A stretch of DNA of 64,000 nt from Phaeobacter porticola (GCF_001888185.1 NZ_CP016364.1:868001-932000), one strand, 5' to 3'. Shown: positions 47,563 through 58,663, counted from the first letter of the stretch. Notes: generated by a model not told the origin, from the letters alone. Program-made: numbers and translations.

Positions 47563-47830
47563 AGTTCATCGAATGAGACGAAGAGCAGGGGCACCAAACG
47601 ACCCCAACCAAGACTACTAAGAAGCAGGTTTCATACAGGCCTTCGCTTTCATCGAAAATAGAGAGATCCGGCGCGCGAGCGAGCAGACATCCCCCCAGGT
47701 GGCGCGCGCAGTCGGACACCCCGCATGTCGGGATTAGGGAGGCGGGTTGATCAGTGGCAGCAGATCAGCCCGCCCCTTTTGCTTCTGGGGATAGCTTCGG
47801 CACGAGGGACGCTGAAAAAAGGACGATAGA

Positions 47831-48334
47831 TTGGGCCGCAGGTTCAGAGGTGAAAGCCACCATAAGGTGGATACGAAGGGGCGGGTGTCGATTCCAGCCT
47901 CCTTTCGCCGTGTTCTGGAGGCGGGTGATCCCAACTGGCAGTCTGGTGGCAGTCCCGAACTGGTGATCGTCTATGGCGACCAGCGCCGCAATTTTCTGGA
48001 ATGTTACACGATGGAGGCCATCGACGAAGTCGATGCCAAAATTGATGCCTTGCCGCGTGGCTCGATGCCGCGCAAAATGTTGCAGCGCATGTTCCACGGT
48101 CAATCTTTCCCGACCAATGTGGATGAAACCGGGCGTCTGGTTCTGCCCGCTAAGCTGCGCAACAAGATTGATCTGGAAGCCATGGCGTTTTTCATTGGTG
48201 CCGGTGACACCTTCCAGATCTGGAAGCCTGAAACATACGACGAGGAAGAGCTGGCGAAATCCGAAGAGTGGATGGAAGATCTGCCCGAAGGTTTCGATCC
48301 GATGGAGTTCCTCGATAGCGCCGGAGGCGCTTGA
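47831..48334 (+). CDS. mraZ: Transcriptional repressor MraZ (TTG start)
   Basis: A 167-residue AbrB-like protein with two MraZ repeats: HHKVDTKGRVSIPASFRRVL and, later, PTNVDETGRLVLPAKLRNKI; each has the DxxGRxxxP motif that contacts DNA. It represses the dcw operon through TGGGN direct repeats. The start is TTG, with AAGGA 8 bases upstream; the N-terminus GRRFRGESHHKVD fits the family (usually MFRG). First gene of the cluster. Confidence 0.93.
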   Translation: MGRRFRGESHHKVDTKGRVSIPASFRRVLEAGDPNWQSGGSPELVIVYGDQRRNFLECYTMEAIDEVDAKIDALPRGSMPRKMLQRMFHGQSFPTNVDETGRLVLPAKLRNKIDLEAMAFFIGAGDTFQIWKPETYDEEELAKSEEWMEDLPEGFDPMEFLDSAGGA

Positions 48335-48337
48335 TCC

Positions 48338-49330
48338 ATGACAACGGACCGTCCAACCTCAACCGGTCCTCACGTACCGGTCCTTTTACGCCCCTTGCTG
48401 AAAGCGGTGGCGCCTGTCTCTGGTCGCTGGCTTGACGGCACCTTTGGGGCCGGGGGCTATAGCCGGGGCCTGCTAGAGGCGGGGGCTGATCATGTTATCG
48501 GCGTGGACCGCGATCCTCTGGCCTTTGAAATGGCCGAAAGCTGGGTTGGCGACTATGCTGGCCGCCTGACCCTGCAACAGGGTGTGTTCTCCCGCATGGA
48601 CGACTATGCGCAGGATCTCGACGGCGTCGTCCTCGATCTTGGTGTCTCCTCCATGCAGCTGGACCTGGCCGAACGCGGCTTCTCCTTCATGCGCGACGGG
48701 CCTTTGGACATGCGGATGTCGCAGGATGGTCCCTCAGCTGCGGATCTTGTGGCGGACCTGGACGAGGCGGAGCTGGCAGATATCCTGTTCCTTTTTGGCG
48801 AAGAACGCGCCAGCCGCCGTATTGCCCGTGCCATCGTCAAAGCCCGCAGCGAGGCGCCGATTACCACAACGTTGCAACTGGCGGGCATCATCGAACATTG
48901 CCTGCCGCGCGGCAAACCCGGTCAGTCGCATCCAGCCACCCGCAGCTTTCAGGCGCTGCGCATTGCGGTGAACGCCGAATATGAAGAGCTGTTCGAGGGG
49001 CTTTTGGCTGCTGAACGCGCGCTGAAACCCGGTGGATTGCTGGCGGTTGTGACCTTCCACTCGATTGAGGACCGGATGGTCAAACGCTTCTTCCAGCACC
49101 GCGCGGGCAAAACCGGCCGCGCCAATCGCTACGCGCCCGAAATTGAGGAAACACCGCTGCAATTCACCCTGGTGACACGCAAGGCCGTGGGCCCGGATGA
49201 TGACGAGCTGGCCGAAAACCCGCGCTCGCGCTCTGCGCGCCTGCGGGTTGGATGCCGCACAGAGGCCGCGCCGATTGACATCAGCGCCAAAGATATCGGA
49301 ATGCCGCAGTTGAGAGAAAAACGGTCATGA
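48338..49330 (+). CDS. rsmH: 16S rRNA m4C1402 methyltransferase RsmH
   Basis: A 330-residue SAM methyltransferase: [13 protein letters not shown], motif [38 protein letters not shown], and the C-terminal [16 protein letters not shown] and [11 protein letters not shown]. It methylates C1402 in the decoding centre. The stop overlaps ftsL by ATGA. Confidence 0.96.
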   Translation: MTTDRPTSTGPHVPVLLRPLLKAVAPVSGRWLDGTFGAGGYSRGLLEAGADHVIGVDRDPLAFEMAESWVGDYAGRLTLQQGVFSRMDDYAQDLDGVVLDLGVSSMQLDLAERGFSFMRDGPLDMRMSQDGPSAADLVADLDEAELADILFLFGEERASRRIARAIVKARSEAPITTTLQLAGIIEHCLPRGKPGQSHPATRSFQALRIAVNAEYEELFEGLLAAERALKPGGLLAVVTFHSIEDRMVKRFFQHRAGKTGRANRYAPEIEETPLQFTLVTRKAVGPDDDELAENPRSRSARLRVGCRTEAAPIDISAKDIGMPQLREKRS

Positions 49331-49698
49331 AATCGCTACTCTATGTCATGGCTTCCTTGGCAGTCCTGGGGCTGGCGTTCTGGGCCTACCGCGAGAATTA
49401 CACGACACAACAGGTGCTAAAGGAAACCCGCGGACTGCAACGCCAGATCGGGGCCGTTCAGGTCCGTCTCAGCGTGCTGCGTGCCGAATGGGCCTATCTC
49501 AACCGGCCTGACCGGCTGCGGGAATTGGCCGACCTGAACTTTGATCGTCTGAATTTGTTGCCGTTGCGCCCGGAGCAATTCGGAAGCGTGGACGAGGTTG
49601 CATATCCCCCGGATGAAGACGTGCTGGATTTCACCAATGGGGTCGAGGTGTCGTCGCTGGGGGCCAAGGGACAGACCACGACGGGGACCTTCCCATGA
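49327..49698 (+). CDS. ftsL: Cell division protein FtsL
   Basis: A 123-residue bitopic protein: TM helix at about 3-20 ([18 protein letters not shown]), then a periplasmic coiled coil ([36 protein letters not shown]) as in FtsL/FtsLB. Position between rsmH and ftsI supports the call. ATGA overlaps on both sides. Confidence 0.9.
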   Translation: MKSLLYVMASLAVLGLAFWAYRENYTTQQVLKETRGLQRQIGAVQVRLSVLRAEWAYLNRPDRLRELADLNFDRLNLLPLRPEQFGSVDEVAYPPDEDVLDFTNGVEVSSLGAKGQTTTGTFP

Positions 49699-51482
49699 TC
49701 CGCACGCCGCTGCGCCCGCTTGCCCGTATCCTGACCGCCCGTGCGCGTGGCGAGAACCCGGATGTGATCGAGCGCGAAAACCTGCAACTGCGCCATGCCG
49801 AAATGCAGACCCAATCGCGCCAGCGCGCCGAAGGGCGGTTGTTGGTGTTGGGAATGTTCTTCCTCTGTGCGTTCACGGCCGTTGGCGTGCGGATGGCGAC
49901 CCTCGCCACATCCGAGCCGGTTGAACCTGTGGCCAGTGCGCCGGGCAGTGCGATTGCGATGCAGCGCGCTGACATCGTTGACCGGCAAGGGCGTATTCTC
50001 GCAACCAATTTTGAAACGCATTCGCTCTATGCACAGCCACCCCAGATGGTGGATGCAGAAGGTGCCGCGCAGCGCCTGGTTGAGATTTTTCCCGACCTGG
50101 AACACGACCGGTTGATCAAGGATTTCACCGGCGGGCGCAAGTTCGTCTGGATCAAAAAGAAAATCAGCCCCGAGCAGAAACAGGCCGTGCATGACATCGG
50201 CGATCCGGGTCTTTTGTTCGGTCCACGCGAAATGCGGCTCTATCCAAACGGCAGCGTGGCTGCCCATGTTCTGGGGGGGGCTGGGTTCGGCAAGGAAGGC
50301 GTCAGCGCCGCTGAGGTGATCGGTGTTGCCGGTGTCGAAAAGCAGTTTGACGATTATCTGCGCGACCCGGCCAATGGCGGCCGACCGTTGCAGCTGTCCC
50401 TTGATCTGACGGTGCAGGCCGCGTCCGAACAGGTGTTGCTGGGCGGCATGAAGCTGATGAATGCCAAAGGCGCGACGTCGATTCTGATGGATGTCTATAC
50501 GGGCGAGGTGATTTCGGTGGTGTCGTTGCCGGATTTCGATCCCAATGACCGCCCGCGTCCGCCGACCTCTGGTTTCGACCCCTCTGCCAGCCCGCTGTTT
50601 AATCGTGCGGTGCAAGGCGTTTACGAGCTTGGGTCGACCTTCAAGATCTTTACGGCGGCACAGGCTGTTGATCTGGGAATTGTGAATTCCGAAACCATTA
50701 TCGACACCTCCGGTCCAATGCGGATCGGGCGGTTTCCGATTGGCGAGTTCAACAACAAAAACTATGGCAAGCTGAGCGTGGCCGATATCATCGTTCACAG
50801 CTCCAACCGGGGCACCGGACGTCTGGCACTGCAAATCGGTGCCGAGCGGCAGCAGGATTTCTTGCGCTCGATGGGCATGTTTGAGCCGACGCCGATTGAA
50901 ATTGCCGAAGCCGCAGGCGGCAAGCCGCTAAAACCCCGCAAATGGGGAGAGCTGAGCACGGTGACGATTTCCTACGGTCACGGGCTGTCCACCAGCCCGA
51001 TGCATTTGGCGGCCGGTTACGCGGCGATTGCCAATGGCGGGCGCTATGTCAGCCCGACCATTCTGCGCCAAACGGCCCCCCAACTGGGCGATCGTGTTAT
51101 GTCCGATCACGCCGCAAACGATGCCCGCGCGATGCTCCGCAAGGTTGTGACCAGCGGCACTGCCTCCTTTGGCGAGGTGCCGGGCTATCAGGTGGGCGGC
51201 AAGACCGGTACGGCGGATAAACCGAAACCGCGCGGCGGCTATTACGACAGTAAGGTGATCGCCACTTTTGCATCGATGTTTCCGGCCCATGATCCAAAAT
51301 ATGTGCTGATCGTCACGCTGGACGAACCTTCGGTTGTCGCACATGGGGAAGAACGTCGTTCGGCGGGGTGGACCGCGGTTCCGGTCGCTGGTGAGATGAT
51401 TGGCCGGATTGCCCCGCTTCTTGGGTTGCGGCCACAAGTTGAACCCGATGACCTGGCTGCTATAACCCTCACCTCAAACTGA
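49695..51482 (+). CDS. ftsI: Septal peptidoglycan transpeptidase FtsI (PBP3)
   Basis: A 595-residue class B penicillin-binding protein. Cytosolic N-terminus, TM at about 50-70, PBP dimerisation domain (about 85-240; RADIVDRQGRILATN), and transpeptidase domain with the SxxK motif in LGSTFKIFTAA, SxN in VHSSNRGT, and KTG in GGKTGTADKPK. It cross-links septal peptidoglycan together with FtsW. Confidence 0.96.
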   Translation: MIRTPLRPLARILTARARGENPDVIERENLQLRHAEMQTQSRQRAEGRLLVLGMFFLCAFTAVGVRMATLATSEPVEPVASAPGSAIAMQRADIVDRQGRILATNFETHSLYAQPPQMVDAEGAAQRLVEIFPDLEHDRLIKDFTGGRKFVWIKKKISPEQKQAVHDIGDPGLLFGPREMRLYPNGSVAAHVLGGAGFGKEGVSAAEVIGVAGVEKQFDDYLRDPANGGRPLQLSLDLTVQAASEQVLLGGMKLMNAKGATSILMDVYTGEVISVVSLPDFDPNDRPRPPTSGFDPSASPLFNRAVQGVYELGSTFKIFTAAQAVDLGIVNSETIIDTSGPMRIGRFPIGEFNNKNYGKLSVADIIVHSSNRGTGRLALQIGAERQQDFLRSMGMFEPTPIEIAEAAGGKPLKPRKWGELSTVTISYGHGLSTSPMHLAAGYAAIANGGRYVSPTILRQTAPQLGDRVMSDHAANDARAMLRKVVTSGTASFGEVPGYQVGGKTGTADKPKPRGGYYDSKVIATFASMFPAHDPKYVLIVTLDEPSVVAHGEERRSAGWTAVPVAGEMIGRIAPLLGLRPQVEPDDLAAITLTSN

Positions 51483-51497
51483 ACAGGTGGGGTTGCT

Positions 51498-52982
51498 ATG
51501 CGCACCATTGAAAACCGTCCTCTTAGCCAGCTGGGGCTGACCGCTCGCGGCGGTGTTGATCCAATGATCCATGGCATTGCGGTGGACAGCCGCAAAACGG
51601 TAAAGGGCGGTCTGTTTGCCGCCTTGCCCGGCAGCCAGGTACACGGGGCCAAATTTATCCCCGCCGCATTGGGCAATGATGTTGCCGCGATCCTCACGGA
51701 TACAGCGGGCGCAGAGATTGCTGCTGCCCTGTTGAAGAACAGCCATGTTGCGCTGGTGGTGGTCGAAGATCCGCGGCAGGCATTGGCCTATGCCGCCGCA
51801 CTCTGGTTTGGCGCGCAGCCGCAGACCGTGGTGGCGGTGACCGGCACCAACGGGAAAACCTCGGTCGCCAGCTTTGTGCGTCAGATCTGGGTTCAGCTTG
51901 GCCATATGGCGGTAAACTTGGGCACCACTGGCGTCGAAGGGGCCTGGAGTCATCCGCTCAACCATACCACCCCTGAGCCGATCACTCTGCACGACGCGCT
52001 GTCAGAAGCTGCGGCAGTCGGGGTGACCCACGCCGCGATGGAGGCGTCGTCGCATGGGCTGGAGCAGCGCCGTTTGGACGGTGTGCATCTGGCGGCGGCA
52101 GGGTTCACCAATTTCACCCAGGACCATCTCGACTACCACGAGAGCTTTGAGATGTATTTCGCCGCCAAGGCCGGGTTGTTCCGCCGGGTGTTGCCGGATG
52201 ACGGGGTTGCGGTGATCAATATGGATGATCCGCGTGGTGCAGAGATGCGCGCCGTGGCGGCCGCGCGTGGACAAGAGGTGATCTCTATTGGGCGTGGTCT
52301 GGGCGACCTGAGTCTTGTTGGTGCGCGCTATGATGCGTCCGGGCAGGACATGCGGTTCAACTGGCATGACCGCCCGTTCCAGACCCGTCTCAATCTGATT
52401 GGCGGTTTTCAGGCAGAAAACATCCTTCTGGCTTGCGGTTTGGTGATCGCCAGTGGCGAAGACCCGGAGGCGGTGTTTGAAACCCTGCCACATTTGCAGA
52501 CGGTACGCGGCCGCATGCAGCTGGCGGCCACGCGTGAGAACAGCGCGACGGTGTTTGTGGATTACGCCCATACACCAGATGCGGTGGCCACCGCGATCAA
52601 AGCGCTGCGCCCGCATGTGCTGGGCCGGTTGGTGGCCATTGTCGGCGCCGGTGGTGATCGTGATGCGGCCAAACGTCCGCTGATGGGGCAGGCGGCGCAG
52701 GCCAATGCCGATCTGGTGATCGTCACCGATGACAATCCGCGCAGCGAGGATCCGGCGGTGATCCGTGCCGCGGTCAAGGGCGGCGCTCCTGATGCTGTTG
52801 AGGTCGGGGATCGTGCCGAGGCGATTTTGCGCGGTGTTGATGCGCTGGGGCCAGGGGATGCCTTGCTGATCTGCGGTAAGGGTCACGAGACGGGCCAGGC
52901 TGTGGGCACAGATGTGCTGCCCTTTGATGATGTTGAACAGGCCAGCATGGCGGTCGCAGCTCTGGACGGGAGGCTGGTATGA
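51498..52982 (+). CDS. murE: UDP-MurNAc-tripeptide synthetase MurE
   Basis: A 494-residue Mur ligase: N-terminal UDP-substrate domain (GIAVDSRKTVKGGLFAALPG), P-loop VTGTNGKTSVASF, MEASSHGLEQRRLDGV with the carbamylated-Lys neighbourhood, and DDNPRSEDPAVI, the DNPR motif that selects meso-diaminopimelate. Ends with GKGHETGQ. ATGA overlap with murF. Confidence 0.96.
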   Translation: MRTIENRPLSQLGLTARGGVDPMIHGIAVDSRKTVKGGLFAALPGSQVHGAKFIPAALGNDVAAILTDTAGAEIAAALLKNSHVALVVVEDPRQALAYAAALWFGAQPQTVVAVTGTNGKTSVASFVRQIWVQLGHMAVNLGTTGVEGAWSHPLNHTTPEPITLHDALSEAAAVGVTHAAMEASSHGLEQRRLDGVHLAAAGFTNFTQDHLDYHESFEMYFAAKAGLFRRVLPDDGVAVINMDDPRGAEMRAVAAARGQEVISIGRGLGDLSLVGARYDASGQDMRFNWHDRPFQTRLNLIGGFQAENILLACGLVIASGEDPEAVFETLPHLQTVRGRMQLAATRENSATVFVDYAHTPDAVATAIKALRPHVLGRLVAIVGAGGDRDAAKRPLMGQAAQANADLVIVTDDNPRSEDPAVIRAAVKGGAPDAVEVGDRAEAILRGVDALGPGDALLICGKGHETGQAVGTDVLPFDDVEQASMAVAALDGRLV

Positions 52983-54388
52983 CGCTTTGGACCGCAGCTG
53001 AGGCGGCAGCGGCCACCGGTGGCAAGGCGATTGGCGATTGGCGCGTTGATGGCATTTCCATCGACACCCGAAGCATCGCTGACGGCGATTTGTTTGTGGC
53101 GTTGAAGGCTGCGCGTGATGGTCATGAATTTGTGGCGCAAGCGCTGGACAAGGGCGCCGGGGCTGCGCTGGTCTCGCGCAGGCCCGAAGGGGTCGCCGAC
53201 GATGCGCCGCTCTTGCTGGTGGATGACGTTCAGACAGCACTTGAGGCCCTTGGGCGGGCCGGTCGTGCGCGCACAGACGCGCGGGTGATTGCGGTGACCG
53301 GATCGGTCGGCAAGACCTCGACCAAGGAAATGCTGGCACGGATGCTGTCCGATCAGGGGCGCACCCATGCCGCTGTTGCCAGCTATAACAACCACTGGGG
53401 CGTGCCGCTGACACTGGCGCGGATGCCGCGTGACACCGAATTTGCGGTGATTGAGATTGGCATGAATCATCCCGGTGAGATCAGCCCGCTTGCGAAACAG
53501 GCGCGTCCGCATGTGGCGATGGTGACAACCGTGGCGCCGGTGCATCTTGAGGCCTTTGACGGGATCGAAGGCATCGCCACCGAGAAGGCCGCCATCATGG
53601 AGGGGCTGGAGCTGGGCGGTGTTGCCGTGCTGAATGCAGATATTGCCGAGGCGCATATGCTGCGCGCAGCTGCGCAGGCGCTGGGGATTGAGGCACGCTG
53701 GTTTGGCAGTGCTACTGGCGACAGCCGGTCCGACTATCTCCTGACCTCCATGGATCTGCGCGGTGAAGAAACACAGGCCGAGGTGCAGGCGCGGGAACAG
53801 ACGCTTACTCTGCGTGTCCAATCTCTTGGCGCGCATTTTGCGATGAACGCCCTTGGTGCATTGGCCTGTCTGGATGCGCTGGGGCTGGATTTGGCGCGCG
53901 CGGTTCTTAGCTTGTCGCTCTGGTCGCCGGTCACCGGACGCGGGGCGCGTGAAACCATTAGCCTCGGTGCGGATCGGGGCGAAATTTTGCTGCTGGATGA
54001 CAGTTACAACGCCAATCCGACCTCGGTCGCGGCGGCACTGGCGGTGCTGGCGGCGACGCCTTGCACCGGGCGGCGCATTGCCTACCTCGGCGACATGAAG
54101 GAACTGGGGGCGCAGGAACAGCGACTGCACAGCGATCTGGCCGATCTGGATGCAGTACAGGCCTTGGATGAAATTCATTGCATCGGTCCGCTGATGGGCG
54201 CGCTGCACGCGGCATTGCCTGCGAACAAACGTGGCGGGCACTACGCCACCAGCACCGACGCTTGCGCCGATCTGGCGGGTCAGATCGCGGCGGGGGATGT
54301 GGTTCTGGCCAAGGGGTCGCTGAGCATGGCGCTGGCCAAGGTTGTTGACGGCATCCGCGAATTGGGCCATGGCGAGGCCACTTTCTAA
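52979..54388 (+). CDS. murF: UDP-MurNAc-tripeptide:D-Ala-D-Ala ligase MurF
   Basis: A 469-residue Mur ligase: ISIDTRSIADGDLFVALKA, P-loop VTGSVGKTSTKEMLA, YNNHWGVPLTLARMP, EIGMNHPGEI, and LLDDSYNANPTSVAAAL in the C-terminal domain. Adds D-Ala-D-Ala to complete the pentapeptide. 27 bases before mraY. Confidence 0.96.
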   Translation: MTLWTAAEAAAATGGKAIGDWRVDGISIDTRSIADGDLFVALKAARDGHEFVAQALDKGAGAALVSRRPEGVADDAPLLLVDDVQTALEALGRAGRARTDARVIAVTGSVGKTSTKEMLARMLSDQGRTHAAVASYNNHWGVPLTLARMPRDTEFAVIEIGMNHPGEISPLAKQARPHVAMVTTVAPVHLEAFDGIEGIATEKAAIMEGLELGGVAVLNADIAEAHMLRAAAQALGIEARWFGSATGDSRSDYLLTSMDLRGEETQAEVQAREQTLTLRVQSLGAHFAMNALGALACLDALGLDLARAVLSLSLWSPVTGRGARETISLGADRGEILLLDDSYNANPTSVAAALAVLAATPCTGRRIAYLGDMKELGAQEQRLHSDLADLDAVQALDEIHCIGPLMGALHAALPANKRGGHYATSTDACADLAGQIAAGDVVLAKGSLSMALAKVVDGIRELGHGEATF

Positions 54389-54415
54389 ATTCTGATGAAC
54401 TGAGGACCGGCTGAC

Positions 54416-55498
54416 ATGCTCTATTGGTTAACCGCGCTGTCGGATGGGGGGGATCTCTTCAACCTCTTCCGCTACATCACCTTTCGCGCGGGTGGGGCGT
54501 TTTTGACGGCGCTTCTGTTTGGGTTTCTGTTTGGCCCACCACTGATCAACGTGCTGCGCCGCAAGCAGGGCAAGGGCCAGCCGATCCGCGACGATGGGCC
54601 TGAGGGGCATCTGGCCAAGGCGGGCACACCCACCATGGGTGGGCTGCTGATCGTCGGCGCGCTGATGACCGCGACGCTGCTCTGGGCGCGCTGGGACAAC
54701 CCGTTTGTCTGGCTGGTGCTGTTTGTCACATTATCCTTTGCGCTGATCGGCTTTGCTGATGACTATGCCAAGGTCTCCAAGCAGAACACGGCCGGCGTGC
54801 CGGGCAAGCTGCGGCTGGCGCTGGGGATCACCATTGCGGTGATCGCTGCCGTCTGGGCCTCGGCCTATCATCCGGTTGAGTTGCAGAATCAGCTGGCACT
54901 GCCGGTGTTCAAGGACACGCTGATCAATCTGGGTCTGTTCTATATTCCGTTTTCCATCTGTGTGATCGTCGGTACGGCCAATGCTGTGAACCTGACAGAT
55001 GGTCTTGATGGGTTGGCGATCATGCCGGTCATGATTGCCACCTCGACCCTGGGCGTGATCGCCTATGCGGTGGGGCGCGTCGACTTCACCGAATATCTGG
55101 ATGTGCATTACGTGCCTGGCACCGGGGAAATCCTGATCTTTGCCGCGGCGCTGTTCGGCGGTGGTCTTGGCTTCCTGTGGTACAATGCGCCGCCGGCAGC
55201 GGTGTTCATGGGCGATACCGGGTCATTGGCTCTGGGCGGCGCGCTGGGGGCCATCGCGGTGGTCACCAAACATGAGCTGGTGCTGGCAATTGTAGGCGGG
55301 CTGTTCGTGGTGGAGGCGCTGTCGGTGATCATTCAGGTGCTCTACTTCAAGCGCACGGGCAAGCGGGTGTTCCTGATGGCACCGATCCATCACCACTATG
55401 AGAAAAAGGGCTGGGCGGAGCCGACCATCGTGATCCGTTTCTGGATCATCTCGCTGATCCTTGCGATGATTGGTCTGGCGACCCTGAAAGTGCGCTAA
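54416..55498 (+). CDS. mraY: Phospho-MurNAc-pentapeptide transferase MraY
   Basis: A 360-residue integral membrane enzyme with about ten TM helices that makes lipid I. Signature regions: [47 protein letters not shown] with catalytic Asp residues, [12 protein letters not shown] and the His triad [15 protein letters not shown]. Followed by a strong terminator; the next cluster gene (murD) comes only after glsA on the other strand. Confidence 0.97.
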   Translation: MLYWLTALSDGGDLFNLFRYITFRAGGAFLTALLFGFLFGPPLINVLRRKQGKGQPIRDDGPEGHLAKAGTPTMGGLLIVGALMTATLLWARWDNPFVWLVLFVTLSFALIGFADDYAKVSKQNTAGVPGKLRLALGITIAVIAAVWASAYHPVELQNQLALPVFKDTLINLGLFYIPFSICVIVGTANAVNLTDGLDGLAIMPVMIATSTLGVIAYAVGRVDFTEYLDVHYVPGTGEILIFAAALFGGGLGFLWYNAPPAAVFMGDTGSLALGGALGAIAVVTKHELVLAIVGGLFVVEALSVIIQVLYFKRTGKRVFLMAPIHHHYEKKGWAEPTIVIRFWIISLILAMIGLATLKVR

Positions 55499-55565
55499 GT
55501 CACGTTGGATTGCCGCCACGCAGGCTATCCTGCGGGACGGTGTGCCGATCTGGTCTGATATTTGA

Positions 55566-55603
55566 AACCGCTCGGGGCTGAAAATGCCTTGGGCGGTTTT
55601 TTT
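55566..55603 (+). terminator. Terminator after mraY
   Basis: AACCGCTC/GGGCGGTT extended by GGGGC/GCCTT pairs, then seven T residues. It splits the dcw cluster into separate transcription units. Confidence 0.9.
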
Positions 55604-55684
55604 AGTGCAAAGAAGGCGGCGCCGCCGGAGGGGCGGAGGCTGGATGACCTTTGCTAGGGGTCATCTCCGTCTGTCGGCCTGTGC

Positions 55685-55727
55685 GGACCCCCCGCAGCCT
55701 TGGTGGGGCTGAAAATGGGGGGCGGTC
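55685..55727. other. GC-rich double hairpin downstream of glsA
   Basis: GACCCCCC pairs with GGGGGG-C-GGTC (one bulge) around CAGCC/GGCTG. It is about 90 bases past the glsA stop and lacks a T run; it may be a 3' structure. The rest of 55604-55816 shows only a GGCGGCGCCGCC palindrome. Confidence 0.35.
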
Positions 55728-55816
55728 TCCTGATCTTTGTGTTGCAACGGGGCTAGGTTAGCGGTGTCACCTGAAAGGATCCTAAGGGCTGCGAACGCAG
55801 GGACGGCAACGCGCGC

Positions 55817-56731
55817 CTAAAAGACTGACCAGTCCATTTCACGGGCCAGTTGCTCCATCGCTTCGGTGCCCAGTTTGGAATTGCCGTTGCGGTTCAATCC
55901 CGGCGACCAGACGGCGATGCTCGCCTGTCCCGGCACAACGCCGAGGATGCCGCCGCCCACACCGCTTTTGGCGGGCAGGCCCACGCGATAGGCAAATTCA
56001 CCGGACCCATCATAATGTCCGCAGGTCAGCATCAGCGCATTGAGCCGTCGCACCCGGTCCAGGGACACCATCCGGGGATAACTTCCGGTGCCGATCAGGA
56101 AGCGGCCTGCCTTGGCCAGCTGCTGGGTTGTCATCTCGGTGGCGCAATGATGGAAGTAGGTGCCCAGCACCTTTTCCGGCGGGTTCTTGAGGTTGCCAAA
56201 GGAGGCCAGAAAATGAGCATGGGCCGCGTTGCGGTGACCATGGGCGGTTTCCGAACGCGCCACATCGGCGTTGATATGGATGTCGTCATCTTCTGCCGCG
56301 GCGCGCACGAAGCCGAGGAATTCCGCCAGCGCCTCGCGCGGTTCACGTCCGGCCAGCACCTCATCTGTGGTGACAATGGCACCGGCATTGACGAAGGGAT
56401 TGCGCGGGCGTCCCTGTTCATGCTCCAGCTGCACGATGGAGTTGAAGGCCGTGCCGGAGGGTTCGCGGCCAACCCGGTGCCACAGCTGATCCCCCGCGCG
56501 CCCCAAGGCAATGGCAAGGGTGAACACTTTGGTGATACTTTGGGCGGAAAACCGTGTCTGGAAATCACCGGCGCTGAACAGCCCGCCATCGGCCGTTGCC
56601 ACGCTGATTGCAAACTGATCGGGGCGCACCTCGCCCAGTTCGGGAATATAGCTGGCAACCTCGCCCCAATCGGTGCTGGCCCGCATCTGCTGGCTGATCT
56701 CGTCAAGGACGCGCTGTAACTTTGCAGCCAT
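55817..56731 (-). CDS. glsA: Glutaminase A
   Basis: A 304-residue serine-dependent beta-lactamase-fold enzyme converting glutamine to glutamate and ammonia. The SxxK nucleophile motif is in [50 protein letters not shown] and [17 protein letters not shown] are further signatures. The start at 56731 has AAGGAAGGGAG upstream. It interrupts the dcw cluster on the opposite strand between mraY and murD. Confidence 0.95.
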   Translation of the reverse strand: MAAKLQRVLDEISQQMRASTDWGEVASYIPELGEVRPDQFAISVATADGGLFSAGDFQTRFSAQSITKVFTLAIALGRAGDQLWHRVGREPSGTAFNSIVQLEHEQGRPRNPFVNAGAIVTTDEVLAGREPREALAEFLGFVRAAAEDDDIHINADVARSETAHGHRNAAHAHFLASFGNLKNPPEKVLGTYFHHCATEMTTQQLAKAGRFLIGTGSYPRMVSLDRVRRLNALMLTCGHYDGSGEFAYRVGLPAKSGVGGGILGVVPGQASIAVWSPGLNRNGNSKLGTEAMEQLAREMDWSVF

Positions 56732-56855
56732 TGGATACTCCCTTCCTTTGGCAGAGGTTTCAGACGTGCCGGACCATTTGTCAACGCGACGGGACTGGCA
56801 TTGGTTCCATGGATCGGTTAGCGATTTGATCAAAGGTTTTGCGGGAGGTTGGGCA

Positions 56856-58253
56856 ATGATCCCTGTTACAGGTTTTGAGGGCGCAAAGGTCGCCGTTTTG
56901 GGGCTGGGCCGGTCGGGATTTGCCACCGCTCGGGCGCTGCGCGAAGGCGGGGCGGAGCCTGTCTGTTGGGACGACAACCCTGGCGCGCGGGCGCGGGCCG
57001 AGGTGGAGGGGTTTGTCTGCCGCGATCTGCTGAAAGCCGGGGCGTTTGATGACATCGCCTCGCTGGTCGTCTCGCCGGGTATTCCGCATCTCTATCCCAA
57101 ACCCAATCCGGTGATCCGCGCGGCGATGGTCGCGGGTGTGCCGGTGGACAATGACATCGGGCTGTTCTTCCGCTCGGTTGCGACGCGGGGCTGGGAACGG
57201 TTCGATCAGGCGCCGCGTATTGTGGCGGTCACTGGCTCTAACGGCAAATCGACCACGGTGGCGTTGCTGCACCACATCCTGCAGGAGGCCGGACGCGAGA
57301 GCCAGCTGGCGGGCAATATCGGGCGTGGTGTGCTGGACATTGATCCGCCGGGATCCGGCGGCATCGTGGTGCTGGAGCTGTCGAGCTATCAGACCGATCT
57401 GGCCCGCGCCCTGACGCCGGATGTGGCGGTCTTCACCAACCTCAGCCCCGATCATCTGGACCGGCACGCGGGCATGGGCGGCTATTTCGCGGCCAAGCGA
57501 CGGCTGTTTGCCGAAGGCGGGCCGGACCGTGCGATCATTGGCGTGGACGAGGATGAGGGGCTGTATCTGGCGGGCCAACTGGCAGAGGCCTCTAGCGACG
57601 ATCGCGTCATTCGTGTCTCGGCCAGTCAGAAGTTGACCGGCCCGGGCTGGCAGGTCTTTGCCCGCAAGGGGTTCCTGAGCGAATACCGCAAGGGCCGACA
57701 GGCGGCGTCGATTGATCTGCGCCAGATGCAGGGGCTGCCGGGGGCGCATAACCATCAGAACGCCTGTGCGGCCTATGCGGCGGCGCGGGCGCTGGGTCTT
57801 GCGCCCCGTCTGATCGAGGACGCACTGGCGAGCTATCCGGGCCTGCCGCACCGCAGCCAGACCATCGCGACCCACGCAGGCGTGCGCTATGTGAATGACA
57901 GCAAGGCCACCAACCTTGATAGTGCGGTGAAGGCCTTGAGCGCCTTTGACAATATCCGCTGGATCTGCGGCGGGCTGGAGAAAGACGGCGGGCTGGAGGC
58001 CCTGCGTGGCCAGACTGGCAAGGTGCGCAAGGCCTATGTCATCGGCCGCGAGGCGGCGGGCTTTGCCATGCAGCTGGATGTGGAGGCAGAGGTCTGTATC
58101 ACCATGGCCGAAGCCGTCGCCCGCGCCAGCGCCGAGGCAGAGACGGGCGATACGGTTCTGCTGGCCCCTGCGGCGGCGAGCTTTGACCAATACGACAACT
58201 TCGAGCAACGCGGCGAGGATTTCATCGCTGAGGTGGCAAAGCTGCGGGGCTGA
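56856..58253 (+). CDS. murD: UDP-MurNAc-L-Ala:D-Glu ligase MurD
   Basis: A 465-residue Mur ligase: [16 protein letters not shown] (Rossmann N-domain), [16 protein letters not shown]-loop [42 protein letters not shown], and [19 protein letters not shown] at the end. GGGAGG lies 9 bases before the ATG at 56856; the longer frame upstream overlaps glsA and is not family-like. Confidence 0.95.
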   Translation: MIPVTGFEGAKVAVLGLGRSGFATARALREGGAEPVCWDDNPGARARAEVEGFVCRDLLKAGAFDDIASLVVSPGIPHLYPKPNPVIRAAMVAGVPVDNDIGLFFRSVATRGWERFDQAPRIVAVTGSNGKSTTVALLHHILQEAGRESQLAGNIGRGVLDIDPPGSGGIVVLELSSYQTDLARALTPDVAVFTNLSPDHLDRHAGMGGYFAAKRRLFAEGGPDRAIIGVDEDEGLYLAGQLAEASSDDRVIRVSASQKLTGPGWQVFARKGFLSEYRKGRQAASIDLRQMQGLPGAHNHQNACAAYAAARALGLAPRLIEDALASYPGLPHRSQTIATHAGVRYVNDSKATNLDSAVKALSAFDNIRWICGGLEKDGGLEALRGQTGKVRKAYVIGREAAGFAMQLDVEAEVCITMAEAVARASAEAETGDTVLLAPAAASFDQYDNFEQRGEDFIAEVAKLRG

Positions 58254-58283
58254 CGCCCTCGCTGTGGAAATGGAAAATATCTG

Positions 58284-58619
58284 ATGACTGAACCGACTGA
58301 GACGAAGACCACTGTGATGCTGGCCTTTCAGGTCATTCCCCGTCTGCGGGAAGGCAACAACTTTGAAGTGGTGGACAGGGCCATTGATGTGGTGAAAGCC
58401 TCCGGCGTTCCTTTTCAAGTTGGCGCGATGGAGACCACCATGCAGGGGGAGCGTGATCAGCTTCTGGAGATTGTGAAACAAGCCGAGGCCGCCTGTCTCG
58501 CGGCGGGGGCCGTAGAGGTCATCACCAATATCAAGATGCACACCACCACGCCGCAGGCGCATGATACATTCTGCACCTACACGCGCGGTGTGACGCCAAG
58601 CAACCGGATGTTCATTTAG
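58284..58619 (+). CDS. Thiamine-binding (MTH1187/YkoF-like) protein
   Basis: A 111-residue ferredoxin-like fold protein: VMLAFQVIPRL, YR-type GVPFQVGAMETTMQGERDQLLEIVKQA and VITNIKMHTT. It fits the MTH1187/thiamine-binding protein family (PF01910), small proteins that bind thiamine or HMP. 30 bases after murD in the same direction; the link to wall synthesis is probably accidental. Confidence 0.8.
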   Translation: MTEPTETKTTVMLAFQVIPRLREGNNFEVVDRAIDVVKASGVPFQVGAMETTMQGERDQLLEIVKQAEAACLAAGAVEVITNIKMHTTTPQAHDTFCTYTRGVTPSNRMFI

Positions 58620-58663
58620 GATTGAATGCGCAAGGGCGGGCAGGTTCAGTCTGGGACTGATAT

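Larger units (their letters stand above)
47073..47830. other. Long regulatory intergenic region before the dcw cluster
   Basis: No credible gene in 758 bases. It holds the MraZ-like arrays, an inverted repeat GTGATT-TCTCCG-AATCAC (about 47235-47251) and three GANTC sites (47245, 47351, 47483), the CcrM methylation sequence. A promoter is not clearly defined; TTTAACCCACAAATAGGTTTT at about 47440-47462 is the most A/T-rich part. Confidence 0.5.

Noticed and set aside
49494-50834. 446-codon minus-strand frame opposite ftsL/ftsI
   Set aside because: Antisense shadow; the plus strand encodes complete FtsL and FtsI with intact motifs.
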